Assembly: GCF_024347055.1 (NCBI RefSeq) | Contig: NZ_AP024896.1 | Span: forward strand, 620,001 to 684,000 | DNA length: 64,000 nucleotides | Direction of reading: 5' to 3' | DNA from: Vibrio porteresiae DSM 19223 | GTDB lineage: Bacteria; Pseudomonadota; Gammaproteobacteria; Enterobacterales; Vibrionaceae | In this document: positions 53,278 to 63,421 of the stretch, piece after piece | How the letters are laid out: each line of letters begins with the position of its first letter | Numbering within the stretch: the stretch's first letter is position 1 | Program-made: the position numbers and the translations under genes | Notes under the pieces: model-generated | Databases searched by the model: none | The model's input: only the letters and a program-made list of their open reading frames with translations | Told to the model about the DNA's origin: nothing

Positions 53278-53297
53278 GTCACTTAAACAGGGCTAAG

Positions 53298-53340
53298 ACA
53301 AAGCGCCAAACTGTGAATGACATTGACAGTGGCGCTTTGT
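53298..53340. terminator. Bidirectional hairpin between sorC-type and sseA genes
   Basis: ACAAAGCGCC (53298-53307) pairs perfectly with GGCGCTTTGT (53331-53340), with an inner ACTGT/ACAGT helix. It lies between convergent genes. T tracts are weak on both sides. Confidence 0.7.
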
Positions 53341-53361
53341 AGCATACCGCTTAGAAATGGG

Positions 53362-54210
53362 TCAGAGAGTTTCTAGCGGTAGATCTTGGCGTTGGCCCCA
53401 TTCTGTCCATGAACCATCGTATACGGCCAAATGCTCATAGCCGCATAGGGCTGCCGCAAGCAATACGATGCAAGCAGTGACACCGGAACCACAACTGAAA
53501 AGATACTCTTCTTTATTCGCGGTTAAGACCGCCGCCACTAAGGGTTTAAGTTCTTCAACCGGCTTGAAGCGATGACCATTCATTAGCTCCGTAAAGGGCA
53601 AATTCACGGCACTTGGAATATGACCACTGCGTACACCAGGGCGAGGTTCGGTTACTTCACCATGAAAACGTGCTTTACCACGGGCATCGACTGTTAAGCT
53701 CGCGTCATTGGCAATCTGTTTCAGCACATAGTCAGCATCAACGAAATAACCAGACTGCAGTTGACCACGAAAGTTACCTTGAGTCGCTACAGGCTCATAC
53801 TGCTGGGTGGTATCACCACCAATCGCTTTCCATTCGGTGAGTCCACCGTCCAGAACATAGACTTGCTCATGTCCCATCGCACGAAACATCCACCACGCAC
53901 GAGGCGCTGCGAACGTACCACTGTTGTCGTAGACCACAATCACCGAGTTTTGGTTGATGCCTAAGTCTTGTGCCAAAATATTGAAACGTTGCTCAGAGGG
54001 CATCATGTGCGAAAGTGCGCTGTTTTTATCACAAAATACCGTGTCGTAATCGAAGCGACGTGCGCGAGTAATGATATTAAAAGTGTCTTTAGCACTTTCC
54101 CCAGGAATCTGAAACTCGATACTGGCATCCAAAATGACGACATTGGCATCGTAATGGTGATCTTTAAGCCAAGCGGCGGAAACAAGGGGGCTCATTTGTT
54201 CACGATCCAT
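53362..54210 (-). CDS. sseA: 3-mercaptopyruvate sulfurtransferase (rhodanese family)
   Basis: A 282-residue two-rhodanese-domain enzyme. The inactive first domain contains DDSGTFAAPRAWWMFRAMGH-like sequence (VVYDNSGTFAAPRAWWMFRA); the second has the catalytic loop CGSGVTACIVLLAAALCG with the CG[S/T]GVTA signature of mercaptopyruvate sulfurtransferases. It precedes no operon partner directly; moeB and moeA lie upstream on the same strand, and sulfur transfer to molybdopterin synthesis is a possible link. Confidence 0.93.
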   Translation of the reverse strand: MDREQMSPLVSAAWLKDHHYDANVVILDASIEFQIPGESAKDTFNIITRARRFDYDTVFCDKNSALSHMMPSEQRFNILAQDLGINQNSVIVVYDNSGTFAAPRAWWMFRAMGHEQVYVLDGGLTEWKAIGGDTTQQYEPVATQGNFRGQLQSGYFVDADYVLKQIANDASLTVDARGKARFHGEVTEPRPGVRSGHIPSAVNLPFTELMNGHRFKPVEELKPLVAAVLTANKEEYLFSCGSGVTACIVLLAAALCGYEHLAVYDGSWTEWGQRQDLPLETL

Positions 54211-54295
54211 GGTTGAGTAAATCCTTATTGATGATTATCCAATTTCACTAGTGACAGAACTAAGTGTCAGCTAAGTTCAGTGACTGTTTACAAGT

Positions 54296-55048
54296 TTAGT
54301 GATGACAAACGGGGCAGGTAGGCAGTTTCATTAATTTCATTTCACGCCATGACATCGACATCGCATCCAGCATCAAAATTTTACCGGTCAGTGGCGTGCC
54401 AAGATGCGCGATGACTTTGATCGCTTCCATCGCTTGCACTGCACCGATGATGCCAACCACTGGGGACATAATGCCCGCTTCAACACAGGTGAGTGCATTT
54501 TCTCCAAACAGTCCGCTTAAGCATTGGTAACAAGGCTCGTCTTCATTTTGATAGGTAAAGACGCTCACTTGACCCTCCATGCGTATCGCCGCACCAGAAA
54601 TCAACGGTGTTTTGCTGGCATAGCAGAGACGATTGAGTTGATTGCGGGTTGCGACATTGTCACTGGCATCCAACACTACCGTGTGGTGATGGATTAAGGT
54701 TTCCAGTTCTTGGTCTTCGACACAGCGGGCAATGGTTTGAATTTTAATGTGTGGGTTGATCTCATTGAGCGCATCGGCAGCCGATTCCACTTTAAAGCGA
54801 CCAATATCACTGTCGTGATGCAAAACTTGGCGCTGCAAATTCGATAGTTCGACTTTATCAAAATCCACTAACGTGATTTTTCCAACACCGGCCGCCGCCA
54901 AATATTGGCTGCTGGCACAGCCGAGACCGCCTGCGCCAATGATTAATACTGAACTCTGTTTGAGGGCTTCTTGTCCATCGAAATCAAACTGCTTTAAGAT
55001 GATCTGGCGGTTATAGCGCAGCATCTCCTCATCACTGAGAATATCCAT
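54296..55048 (-). CDS. moeB: Molybdopterin-synthase adenylyltransferase MoeB
   Basis: An E1-like enzyme that adenylates the C-terminus of MoaD so that sulfur can be loaded. The 250-residue protein has the nucleotide loop IIGAGGLGCASSQYLAAAGV, LVDFDKVELSNLQRQ, VLDASDNVATRNQLNRLC, and zinc Cys pairs (CYQC; CPVC at the C-terminus). It lies 17 bp after moeA; the two are one operon. RBS AAGGATC is present. Confidence 0.95.
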   Translation of the reverse strand: MDILSDEEMLRYNRQIILKQFDFDGQEALKQSSVLIIGAGGLGCASSQYLAAAGVGKITLVDFDKVELSNLQRQVLHHDSDIGRFKVESAADALNEINPHIKIQTIARCVEDQELETLIHHHTVVLDASDNVATRNQLNRLCYASKTPLISGAAIRMEGQVSVFTYQNEDEPCYQCLSGLFGENALTCVEAGIMSPVVGIIGAVQAMEAIKVIAHLGTPLTGKILMLDAMSMSWREMKLMKLPTCPVCHH

Positions 55049-55065
55049 CGTAATGATCCTTAATG

Positions 55066-56298
55066 TCAGTAAAGGGTAGAGTTGAACAGTTCGATATTGA
55101 CGGTTTCGCCTACCTCAACACGTCCGCGTTCACTCTCTAGAACCACAAAGCAGTTCGCAAGGCTCATTGAGCGAAACGCACCTGAGCTTTGGTTACCTGT
55201 GCTTTCGACCACAAATTGACCGTTTTCTATGGAATAGATACCGCGCTGATAATCGGTGCGACCTGGCTGCTTTTTAAAGGCTGAACGCGTTGTCGCGGGA
55301 ATTGAAGGTTGTGGTCGCCACTCTGTGTGTCCGGCTAATTTCGCCAGCATCGGCTGCACCAAGATATAACAGGTGATGAATGCTGATACAGGGTTGCCAG
55401 GCAGTCCACAGAACAAGGCTTGAGGTAATTGACCAAAAGCGAAAGGTTTGCCCGGTTTTATTGCCAGTTTCCAAAATCCGATTTCGCCAAGCTCTTCTAA
55501 AATATCTTTGGTGTAGTCGGCTTCACCGACGCTGACACCACCAGAGGTCATGACGACATCCGCAAGCTCTTGTGCCTCTTCAAAGGTCGCTTTGAGCTTG
55601 TCAGGGCAATCAGGAATGATGCCAAGATCAATTGCTTCACAACCAAAATGTTCAATCAGTGGTTTGATGCCGTAACGGTTGCTGTCGTAGATTTGACCCG
55701 CTTCCAGTTCACTGCCCAGAGGTTTTAGTTCATCCCCTGTCGAGAAAAACGCGACTTTAGGTTTGCGTAGCACAGTAACAGTCGCGATACCGAGAGAGGC
55801 GATCATAGGAATATCACGTGGGGTAAGGCGAGTGCCTTTTGCTAGCACCACTTGCCCTTGCAAAATATCATCACCAATAGGACGAATGTTCGACCCCGGT
55901 TTCACTTCACTGACCGTAAACAGCACACCTTGTTCGCTGACTTGCGCGAGCTCTTGCATGATGACTGCATCAGCGCGTTCAGGAGCTTGAGCGCCAGTCA
56001 TAATGCGAATGCAAGTATTAGCTGGCCACTCACCCGTAAATGGGGTACCAGCAAAGGATTTGCCCGCTACTGGCAAGGGTTGACCATTAAGCTCTGCGGT
56101 GCGAATCGCGTAGCCATCCATCGCCGAGTTGGCAAAAGGCGGTACATTAATTGGTGATAACAGATCGTGCGCTAACACAAAACCGAGCGCATCTGGCAAA
56201 GGTAAATCGACGGTAACGTCAATAGGTGATACGAGGGAAAGCATCTTATTCAATGCGTCTTCGATTGGCATTAAGCCCGGTGCGTCACAACATCCCAT
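55066..56298 (-). CDS. moeA: Molybdopterin molybdenumtransferase MoeA
   Basis: Inserts molybdate into adenylated molybdopterin. The 410-residue protein shows NVPPFANSAMDGYAIR, IMTGAQAPERADAVIMQE, FFSTGDELKPLGSELEAGQI with YDSNRYGIKPLIE, DVVMTSGGVSVGEADYTKDI, and FCGLPGNPVSAFITCYILVQ, all standard for MoeA. It starts divergently from folE, with 191 bp between the two start codons. Confidence 0.96.
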   Translation of the reverse strand: MGCCDAPGLMPIEDALNKMLSLVSPIDVTVDLPLPDALGFVLAHDLLSPINVPPFANSAMDGYAIRTAELNGQPLPVAGKSFAGTPFTGEWPANTCIRIMTGAQAPERADAVIMQELAQVSEQGVLFTVSEVKPGSNIRPIGDDILQGQVVLAKGTRLTPRDIPMIASLGIATVTVLRKPKVAFFSTGDELKPLGSELEAGQIYDSNRYGIKPLIEHFGCEAIDLGIIPDCPDKLKATFEEAQELADVVMTSGGVSVGEADYTKDILEELGEIGFWKLAIKPGKPFAFGQLPQALFCGLPGNPVSAFITCYILVQPMLAKLAGHTEWRPQPSIPATTRSAFKKQPGRTDYQRGIYSIENGQFVVESTGNQSSGAFRSMSLANCFVVLESERGRVEVGETVNIELFNSTLY

Positions 56299-56489
56299 GA
56301 TTGAATCCTATGGTGTTATTTTTGTGTCGTGCACTTTAACACATAAAAAAGCGCAGAGAGAAGCAAGAGCGTCGGTAATCGCTAAATCATTGGTTTGTAC
56401 AATACCCGTTATAAAATATGGGTGTAATTATTAAAAAATCCGAGTATCCTTGTCAGCCATCCGAAAGGGGTTATCTAAGAGGTATTGTA

Positions 56490-57143
56490 ATGTCTGATCT
56501 GAGCGATTCAGCGAAGTTGGTTAAAGAAGCGCTTGCCCGTCGTGGTCTTGAGACTCCGATGACGCCTAATGATATGGGGCGTGAAGAGAAAAAAGAAAAA
56601 ATTGAGCATCACATGCGTGAAATACTCAATATTCTCGGATTGGATCTGACAGACGATAGCTTAGAAGAAACGCCACAACGTATTGCAAAAATGTACGTTG
56701 ATGAGATCTTTTCTGGTTTGGAATATAAGAACTTTCCGAAAATCACCGTCATTGAGAATAAGATGCGTGTCAGCGAAATGGTACGAGTGAAAGACATCAC
56801 TGTGACCAGCACTTGCGAACATCACCTTGTGACTATCGATGGTAAAGCGGCGGTGGCTTACATTCCACGTGGCAAAATTATCGGCTTATCTAAAATCAAC
56901 CGTATCGTGCGTTTCTTTGCGCAACGTCCACAAGTTCAAGAACGTATGACCCAGCAAATTCTGGTGGCACTGCAAACCTTGCTTGAAACCGATGATGTTG
57001 CTGTGACCATGGATGCAACTCACTACTGCGTAAAATCTCGCGGTGTGATGGACGCCACCAGCGAAACCACCACCACAGCATTAGGTGGCATTTTTAAGAG
57101 CAACCCTGCGACTCGTTCAGAATTTCTCCACGGGCTGCGTTAA
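56490..57143 (+). CDS. folE: GTP cyclohydrolase I (FolE1)
   Basis: First enzyme of tetrahydrofolate (and pterin) synthesis, opening GTP to dihydroneopterin triphosphate. Length 217 is close to E. coli's 222. Zinc ligands: Cys and His in [20 protein letters not shown] and Cys in [38 protein letters not shown] carries substrate-binding residues. The ATG at 56490 with AAGAGGT is chosen over a longer frame. A terminator follows. Confidence 0.96.
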   Translation: MSDLSDSAKLVKEALARRGLETPMTPNDMGREEKKEKIEHHMREILNILGLDLTDDSLEETPQRIAKMYVDEIFSGLEYKNFPKITVIENKMRVSEMVRVKDITVTSTCEHHLVTIDGKAAVAYIPRGKIIGLSKINRIVRFFAQRPQVQERMTQQILVALQTLLETDDVAVTMDATHYCVKSRGVMDATSETTTTALGGIFKSNPATRSEFLHGLR

Positions 57144-57266
57144 TGCTCATGCAAAGCGAGTAGAGCTTTGCATTGGTTCTATGGTTAGGTTCTTCTGTAA
57201 ACAGGTTCTGTTGATAGATTGTCCGAGCCTCATCTGCAACCAATTCAGTTTTATACGAATCAAGAA

Positions 57267-57300
57267 AAAAGCGCCGACCGTAAGGAAGGCGCTTTTGGTT
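57267..57300 (+). terminator. Terminator of folE
   Basis: AAAAGCGCC (57267-57275) pairs with GGCGCTTTT (57288-57296). As both flanks are A/T tracts it may also act on the convergent eutC transcript. Confidence 0.85.
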
Positions 57301-57316
57301 TCTATCGTTTCATATT

Positions 57317-58192
57317 TTAGGACGGAGAAACGAGAGAAAACTGTCTTTCAGCTTTATGCTCGATGGTATGGTCGTCGGAGCGGTCTTTTAAACCAATGCC
57401 CGTGATATGACGACGACGAGACTCTGAAAGAAGATAGAAACATTTGTGTGCCGCTGCGTCGTAACGTAAACCTTCTGGGCGCACATTCGAAATACAGTTG
57501 CGTAGCGACTCTTCAATGCCGCGATAGGCGTTCCAGGTTAAATACAAACCTAAACTGTCTGGGGAACTGAGCCCAGGACGTTCGCCTACCAAAATCAGCA
57601 CTTCATTGGCGTTAATCGCAGCACATACATCGTCACCAACGGCAACGCGGCCTTGTTGAACAATCACAAACGGGGCGACGTCCCATGCTTGTTTGGTGTC
57701 GGCATTTAACTGATTTAACAGTGCATCCAAAAACGGTGCTGCATGATTGGCAATGGCGTAAGACGACAGACCGTCGGCAATCACAATCGCTAAATCGTAA
57801 GGCTTAGCTCGTGAATCACTGTGCTCTTTTAACTCAGTGATGCCTTGTTCGCTCAGCTTACGGCCCAAATCTGGGCGCTGTAGGTAAGTGACTCTGTCGC
57901 TTGCCTCACTGTGCAAATGAAAAGCAGGTAGTAAAGGGCGCAAGTTTTCTTTGTCAGCCAAACGAGTCACTAAGGCATCTTCATCCAGCGGTACATGCAC
58001 GGCATCAATAGCTTGCGCATGAGAGAGTTGAAAACGCAGCAGTTCACTGGTCGGAATACTGGTGCCCACGCGACCTAAACCAATCCGCGCTTGGGTAAAT
58101 TGACGCAGTGTATCCCACGGGTCATGGTGTACTAATTCTGGTGATGAGTGCTCAGCGGACAATTTACCACTTATCATTTTGTCTAAGTTCAT
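57317..58192 (-). CDS. eutC: Ethanolamine ammonia-lyase small subunit
   Basis: The small, cobalamin-binding partner of EutB; together they split ethanolamine to acetaldehyde and ammonia with adenosylcobalamin. The 291-residue protein has TQARIGLGRVGTSIPTSELL, YDLAIVIADGLSSYAI, VGERPGLSSPDSLGLYLTW and SNVRPEGLRYDAAAHKCFYL. Its start overlaps eutB by 4 bp. The microcompartment and reactivase genes (eutA) are not in the neighbourhood. Confidence 0.95.
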   Translation of the reverse strand: MNLDKMISGKLSAEHSSPELVHHDPWDTLRQFTQARIGLGRVGTSIPTSELLRFQLSHAQAIDAVHVPLDEDALVTRLADKENLRPLLPAFHLHSEASDRVTYLQRPDLGRKLSEQGITELKEHSDSRAKPYDLAIVIADGLSSYAIANHAAPFLDALLNQLNADTKQAWDVAPFVIVQQGRVAVGDDVCAAINANEVLILVGERPGLSSPDSLGLYLTWNAYRGIEESLRNCISNVRPEGLRYDAAAHKCFYLLSESRRRHITGIGLKDRSDDHTIEHKAERQFSLVSPS

Positions 58193-59592
58193 ACCGCCTC
58201 CTGCAGCAGGCTAAGCGGCTGTTTAAATGCGGGTGCCATATGATCACTAAGCTGAGTTCGACCATCTTGACTGAAAATCTGCATTTTACGTAGCCAAGCT
58301 TCAAATTCAGGGGCAGGTTTTAATCCAAGCACTTGGCGTGCATATAAGGCATCATGGAACGAGGTGGTCTGATAGTTCAACATAATGTCATCAGAACCCG
58401 GGATGCCCATAATGAAGTTGCAGTTGGCCACGCCAAGCAAGGTCAACAAGTTGTCCATGTCGTTTTGATCGGCATAGGCATGGTTGGTGTAGCAAATATC
58501 GCAGCCCATTGGTAGACCAAGCAGCTTGCCACAGAAGTGATCTTCTAAGCCTGCGCGGATAATTTGTTTTCCATCAAACAGATACTCAGGGCCAATAAAA
58601 CCGACAACGGTATTAACCAATAAAGGTTTGAACTTACGAGCGAGCGCATAAGCGCGGGTTTCACACGTTTGTTGGTCAACATCATGGTTCGCATTTGAAG
58701 AAAGCGCGCTACCTTGGCCGGTTTCAAAGTACATAAAGTTGTTGCCAACCGTGCCACGTTGTAGGCTGTTCGCCGCATCATAAGCTTGTTGCAGCACATC
58801 GATGCTGACACCAAACCCTTTGTTGGTGCCTTCTGTTCCACCAATCGATTGGAACACCAAATCCACTGGCGCACCTTGTTCAATACACTCAATTGTGTTG
58901 GTGACGTGAGTTAATACGCACGATTGCGTTGGGATCTCGTAGTGTTGAATCACTTCATCCATCAGCTTCATAAGCTTAATTGCTTGGCTGACGCTGTCTG
59001 TTGCTGGATTGATACCAATGACGGCATCACCATTACCATACATAAGCCCATCGAAAATAGATGCGGCAATACCGTTCATATCATCAGTCGGGTGGTTAGG
59101 TTGAAGTCGAGTCGACATATGCCCAGCCAAACCGATGGTGTTGCGAAATGCAGTAGTCACTTGGCACTTTTTCGCGACCAAAATCAGATCTTGGTTACGC
59201 ATGATCTTACTGACCGCTGCTGCCATTTCTGGCGTAATCCCCGGAGCAACACGCGTTAGTTCAACACAAGTGGTGGATTCTTGTAATAACCAATTGCGAA
59301 AATCACCTACCGTGAGATGGGCAATTTCCATGAATGCTTTAGCATTGTGTTCGTCAATGATCAGCCGCGAGATTTCATCTTTTTCGTACGGGATCACCAA
59401 GTCATTTAGAAAAGTTTTAAGAGGCAGATCAGCCAATACCATTTGAGCAACGACACGCTCCTCTGCAGACGCGGCGCAAACGCCAGCGAGCTGGTCTCCT
59501 GAACGCAGAGGTGAGGCTTTAGCCATCACTTCTTTTAAGGAGCGAAAACGAAACGTTTTACTACCCAATTGATAACGATATTCCGAACTCAT
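58189..59592 (-). CDS. eutB: Ethanolamine ammonia-lyase large subunit
   Basis: The catalytic TIM-barrel subunit, 467 residues. Family stretches: LRSGDQLAGVCAASAEERVV, GHMSTRLQPNHPTDDMNGIA, YGNGDAVIGINPATDSVSQA, CVLTHVTNTIECIEQGAPVD, YFETGQGSALSSNANHDVDQ and MGIPGSDDIMLNYQTTSFHD. RBS GAGGG precedes the ATG. eutBC form a two-gene operon with fhs upstream on the same strand but 336 bp away. Nitrogen scavenging from ethanolamine would fit such a minimal set. Confidence 0.97.
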   Translation of the reverse strand: MSSEYRYQLGSKTFRFRSLKEVMAKASPLRSGDQLAGVCAASAEERVVAQMVLADLPLKTFLNDLVIPYEKDEISRLIIDEHNAKAFMEIAHLTVGDFRNWLLQESTTCVELTRVAPGITPEMAAAVSKIMRNQDLILVAKKCQVTTAFRNTIGLAGHMSTRLQPNHPTDDMNGIAASIFDGLMYGNGDAVIGINPATDSVSQAIKLMKLMDEVIQHYEIPTQSCVLTHVTNTIECIEQGAPVDLVFQSIGGTEGTNKGFGVSIDVLQQAYDAANSLQRGTVGNNFMYFETGQGSALSSNANHDVDQQTCETRAYALARKFKPLLVNTVVGFIGPEYLFDGKQIIRAGLEDHFCGKLLGLPMGCDICYTNHAYADQNDMDNLLTLLGVANCNFIMGIPGSDDIMLNYQTTSFHDALYARQVLGLKPAPEFEAWLRKMQIFSQDGRTQLSDHMAPAFKQPLSLLQEAV

Positions 59593-59928
59593 ACATCCCT
59601 CGCAAATTCGGTTTGATTATTTGGCGAGTGCCTTTGCACTGTTGATCTTCATTATGCAAAAAATGTCCCTGTTTCAAGGCTGCAATGAAAAAGAATTTTT
59701 ATAATAAAAACCAACAGGTTAAATGTGGTTATTTGTTATTTAATAAGATAGGTATTCAGTCGAATACGAGCCTTGCTACATATTAGGGAAGCGGCTGCAC
59801 TCTATTTGGGCATGTGGCGGTAGATAGATAATATCTGCACTCAAAGGATTCAAGAGGAGAGGGCGTGTGACATTGAGAAGAGAGTGCAGTAGATGAGGTT
59901 CTACTGCACTTGGTATTGTACTTAGTGA
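59593..59928. other. Intergenic region between fhs and eutB
   Basis: No gene is seen in 336 bp. It should contain the eutB promoter. Near its right end a strong hairpin AGTGCAGTAGA/TCTACTGCACT (59883-59893, 59900-59910) follows fhs; with no T tract on the minus strand it is a poor Rho-independent terminator and could be a different RNA structure or a protein site. Confidence 0.5.
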
Positions 59929-61677
59929 TTAACTTAATCCGACAATATTACCTTGCTCGTCAATGTCTAACGACATAAAGGCGGGTTTGTCTGGCAGTCC
60001 TGGCATCGTCATTACGCTGCCACAGAGGGCATAGATAAATCCGGCGCCGGAGCACAACTTGAGTTCACGGATAGTGACATCAAAGCCTGATGGAGCGCCT
60101 TTAATGGCCGAATTTGTGGTGATCGAAAGCGGGGTTTTCGCCATGCACACCGAAAGGTGACCGTAACCTAGCTCGTTAAAGCGCTTAAGCTGGGCTGTGG
60201 CTTTCTCTGAGTAGGTGATTGAGCCAGCGCCATAACCTTTTAGCGCCACGGCATGCAACTTATCATCCAGAGAGTCTTCGCTCTGGTAAAGTGGCGTGAA
60301 CTGGACTGTTTTTTCGCACTGTTTCATGACGCAATGCGCCAATTGTGTAGCGCCTAGACCGCCGCGACTAAACGCTTCGCTGATCGCCACTTCAACACCT
60401 TGTGGTAGGGCTTTGATCATAGCCATTAATTGTTGTAGCTCTTCCTCGCTGTCTTGCGGGAAGCGGTTAATCGCTACCACTGCGGGGACACCATATTGGG
60501 TCACGTTGTCGATATGCCATTGCAAATTGGCAAAACCGGCAGTGAGCGCGGCAGAATCTGGTGCAAATAGGCTATCAGGAATCGCTTGACCTGGACGTAA
60601 ATCGTAACGACCTGAGTTGGCTTTGATGCCTCGTAAGGTAGCGACAATCACTGCACAGTCAGGATGTTTATGCGCTGCTTTTGCTTTGATGTTACAGGCT
60701 TTTTCAAAGCCCATATCAGAACCAAAGCCACCTTCGGTAACGGTAAAATCCGCCAGTCGAGTCGCGATGTTATCGGCAATAATTGAAGAGTTGCCATGGG
60801 CAATATTGGCAAAAGGACCTGCGTGAACCAGTGTGGGAACACCTTCGAGTGTTTGCATTAGCGTTGGTTGGATGGTGTCCTTCATGGTAACTGTCATTGC
60901 ACCTGCCACTTGCAGATCTTCAGTGGTGATGGGCTGCCCATCAAGGTCATAAGCGACAACAATGCGACCGATGCGCTGACGTAAATCGTTTAAATCAGTA
61001 GAAAGCGCCAAAATCGCCATCAGCTCTGACGCAGCTGAGATATCAAAGCCATCTTCACGTTCAAAGCCGTTGACCGCTTTCCCATCTTCATTACGACCAA
61101 TGGTGATCATACGTAGCGCGCGATCGTTATGGTCCATCACACGCTTCCAAGTCACATGGCTTGGATCAATCCGCAGTGCTTTTAGACCAGTACGAGCAGT
61201 GAAGTCTGCATAACCGTTACGCTGTTCATGATAGATACGTGCATCAATTGCCGCCGCCGCAAGGTTATGCGCTGCAGTAACTGCATGAATGTCACCAGTA
61301 AGGTGTAAATTCAGCTCTTCCATTGGCGCAACTTGCGCATAGCCACCACCTGCAGCACCACCTTTGACACCAAAAATTGGTCCCATGGAAGGCTGACGAA
61401 TACAAGCAAAGACCGATTGGTTGATTTTGGCTAAACCTTGCGCCAGTCCAATCGTTGTCACTGTTTTTCCTTCGCCAAGCGGGGTTGGTGTCATGGCAGT
61501 GACAACCACAAGTTTGCCTGTCGGGCGATCTTTTAAACGGTGTAGGGCATCTAGAGAGACTTTGGCCTTGTAGCGGCCTTGGCTTTGAAACTCGTTGGTT
61601 TGTAAGCCTGCTTGATGGGCGATGTCATCAATGGGTTGTAGTGGTGTTGTGCGGCAAATTTCGATATCTGACTGCAT
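59929..61677 (-). CDS. fhs: Formate--tetrahydrofolate ligase
   Basis: Joins formate to tetrahydrofolate with ATP, giving 10-formyl-THF. The 582-residue protein has the P-loop-like [20 protein letters not shown], the signature [39 protein letters not shown], and [20 protein letters not shown] at the end. The ATG at 61677 with GAGGGTTTT in front is chosen; the frame runs to 61767 upstream but the added residues are basic and atypical. Formate and acetaldehyde metabolism genes cluster here (eutBC, fhs, Fe-ADH) although each is separately transcribed. Confidence 0.96.
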   Translation of the reverse strand: MQSDIEICRTTPLQPIDDIAHQAGLQTNEFQSQGRYKAKVSLDALHRLKDRPTGKLVVVTAMTPTPLGEGKTVTTIGLAQGLAKINQSVFACIRQPSMGPIFGVKGGAAGGGYAQVAPMEELNLHLTGDIHAVTAAHNLAAAAIDARIYHEQRNGYADFTARTGLKALRIDPSHVTWKRVMDHNDRALRMITIGRNEDGKAVNGFEREDGFDISAASELMAILALSTDLNDLRQRIGRIVVAYDLDGQPITTEDLQVAGAMTVTMKDTIQPTLMQTLEGVPTLVHAGPFANIAHGNSSIIADNIATRLADFTVTEGGFGSDMGFEKACNIKAKAAHKHPDCAVIVATLRGIKANSGRYDLRPGQAIPDSLFAPDSAALTAGFANLQWHIDNVTQYGVPAVVAINRFPQDSEEELQQLMAMIKALPQGVEVAISEAFSRGGLGATQLAHCVMKQCEKTVQFTPLYQSEDSLDDKLHAVALKGYGAGSITYSEKATAQLKRFNELGYGHLSVCMAKTPLSITTNSAIKGAPSGFDVTIRELKLCSGAGFIYALCGSVMTMPGLPDKPAFMSLDIDEQGNIVGLS

Positions 61678-61892
61678 AAAACCCTCATCATAGTTATGAA
61701 AGTGGTGAGGAAAACGTTTGCGTCGGATAATAACCTTTATTTTTCGCATGTAAAGCAAAACTCCCACAGTGAGAGAAAACCATAGAACTTTTGTCGTTTT
61801 TACTGCGATGAATCAAACTTAAGCGGCTATTTATCCTCTTTTTATTATTCAACTAGTTGAATTTTAAAGAGTCGATAGATGACCTATTAGCA

Positions 61893-61924
61893 TAAAAAAA
61901 GGTGCTCCGAGAGCACCTTTTTAT
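61893..61924 (-). terminator. Terminator of the iron alcohol dehydrogenase
   Basis: GGTGCTC (61901-61907) pairs with GAGCACC (61911-61917), flanked by an A tract and a T tract, so it can stop transcription on both strands; the dehydrogenase (minus) ends 23 bp away. Confidence 0.88.
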
Positions 61925-61946
61925 CAAAGTCTAAGCAAATCAGCAA

Positions 61947-63095
61947 TTAGAATGCAGATTTGAAGATTTCACAAACTTCAGCGTGTGTACCTTGGCGTGG
62001 GTTAGTGATAGCACAAGCATCTTTCAGAGCGTTGGTTGCTAGAGTTGGGATATCTTCTTCTTTAGCACCAAGTTCAGTTAGACCAGCTGGGATACCGATT
62101 TCTTTAGATAGAGATACGATAGCGTCGATAGCTGCTGCCGCGCCTTGTTCTGCAGATAGGTTTTCAACATCAACACCCATTGCTTTAGCAACGTCACGTA
62201 GACGGTCTGCAGCAACAGTTGCATTGTAACGTTGTACATGTGGAAGAAGTACTGCGTTACATACACCGTGAGGTAGGTTGTAGAAACCACCTAGTTGGTG
62301 AGCCATTGCGTGTACGTAGCCTAGAGAAGCATTGTTGAATGCCATACCCGCCATGAATTGTGCGTATGCCATTGCTTCACGAGCTTCTAGGTTTTGACCG
62401 TTTTTAACCGCTTCACGTAGGTTCGCTTGAATCATTTCAATTGCTTTGATTGCAACAGCATCAGTGATAGGTGTTGCAGCGATAGAAACGTAAGCTTCGA
62501 TTGCGTGAGTCAGTGCGTCCATACCAGTTGCTGCAGTTAGAGAAGCTGGTTTAGCAAGCATCAGTTTAGGATCGTTAACAGACATCAGTGGAGTAGTGTG
62601 TTTGTCTACGATGGCCATTTTGATGTGACGAACTTCGTCAGTGATGATGCAGAAACGTGTCATTTCAGACGCAGTACCTGCAGTGGTGTTGATTGCGATC
62701 AGTGGAAGCATTGGTTTTGGAGAACGGTCAACGCCTTCGTAGTCAGCAATTTTGCCACCGTTAGAAGCAAGAAGAGCGATACCTTTTGCACAGTCGTGTG
62801 GTGAACCGCCACCTAGAGAAACAACGAAATCACATTGGTTTTCTTTAAGAATTGCCAGACCTTCGTTTACGTTGGTCACAGTTGGGTTTGGATGAGTACC
62901 ATCATAAACCACTGTTGCTACGCCACGTTCAGTCAGTAGGTCAGCAACTTGTTTAACTACGCCGATTTTGTTCAGAATTGCGTCACTTACAATCAGACCT
63001 TTGGTAAAGCCTTTAGATTTGATCGCATCCGCTGCATCAACAAGACAATCTGCGCCCATTAGGTTTACTGTAGGAATAAAAAATGCACTCGCCAT
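61947..63095 (-). CDS. Iron-containing alcohol dehydrogenase (YiaY/AdhB-like)
   Basis: A 382-residue group III alcohol dehydrogenase. NAD-binding [39 protein letters not shown], metal-binding [14 protein letters not shown], and [20 protein letters not shown] with LLPHV giving the His ligands. This matches YiaY/AdhB (ethanol or related short-chain alcohols). Being near eutBC, it could reduce acetaldehyde, but it has its own promoter and terminator. RBS TTGGAG precedes the ATG. Confidence 0.93.
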   Translation of the reverse strand: MASAFFIPTVNLMGADCLVDAADAIKSKGFTKGLIVSDAILNKIGVVKQVADLLTERGVATVVYDGTHPNPTVTNVNEGLAILKENQCDFVVSLGGGSPHDCAKGIALLASNGGKIADYEGVDRSPKPMLPLIAINTTAGTASEMTRFCIITDEVRHIKMAIVDKHTTPLMSVNDPKLMLAKPASLTAATGMDALTHAIEAYVSIAATPITDAVAIKAIEMIQANLREAVKNGQNLEAREAMAYAQFMAGMAFNNASLGYVHAMAHQLGGFYNLPHGVCNAVLLPHVQRYNATVAADRLRDVAKAMGVDVENLSAEQGAAAAIDAIVSLSKEIGIPAGLTELGAKEEDIPTLATNALKDACAITNPRQGTHAEVCEIFKSAF

Positions 63096-63421
63096 GAGTT
63101 AACTCCAATAATAATTATGTTCAAAATATCTGGCTTTAGAGTTGCACAGTTTGTCACAGAGGGTGTTTGATCTGGCGCAAAAATCTTTGAAGCACGTTCA
63201 AATTGATGCTCATTCTTGAGCTGGATCACATTAATAACCGTATTGATTATAGTGACTTATAGGTTGGGCTGATGGAATTTTGTACACAGATGTTCACCCC
63301 ATGAATTTTTACGAAATTGGAATAACTAATGCAGTAATTTTACATTTCACAAATGGGGTAATTTAGACACAAAAATTAACGCCAAAGCCCCGTGGTGTAA
63401 GGCTTTGGCACACAAAATTTA
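63096..63421. other. Intergenic region between elbB and the alcohol dehydrogenase
   Basis: A 326-bp region without a gene; it should carry the dehydrogenase promoter (minus strand). A one-sided match to a CRP site (minus strand TGTGATCCAGCTCAAG, about 63215-63229) is visible but weak. Confidence 0.4.

Noticed and set aside
56299..56489. Molybdenum-cofactor riboswitch in front of moeA
   Set aside because: The moeA leader is short and shows no extended conserved fold; the motif is not recognisable.
63215..63229. CRP site before the alcohol dehydrogenase
   Set aside because: Only one half (TGTGA) fits; the other half reads TCAAG, too weak to call a feature.
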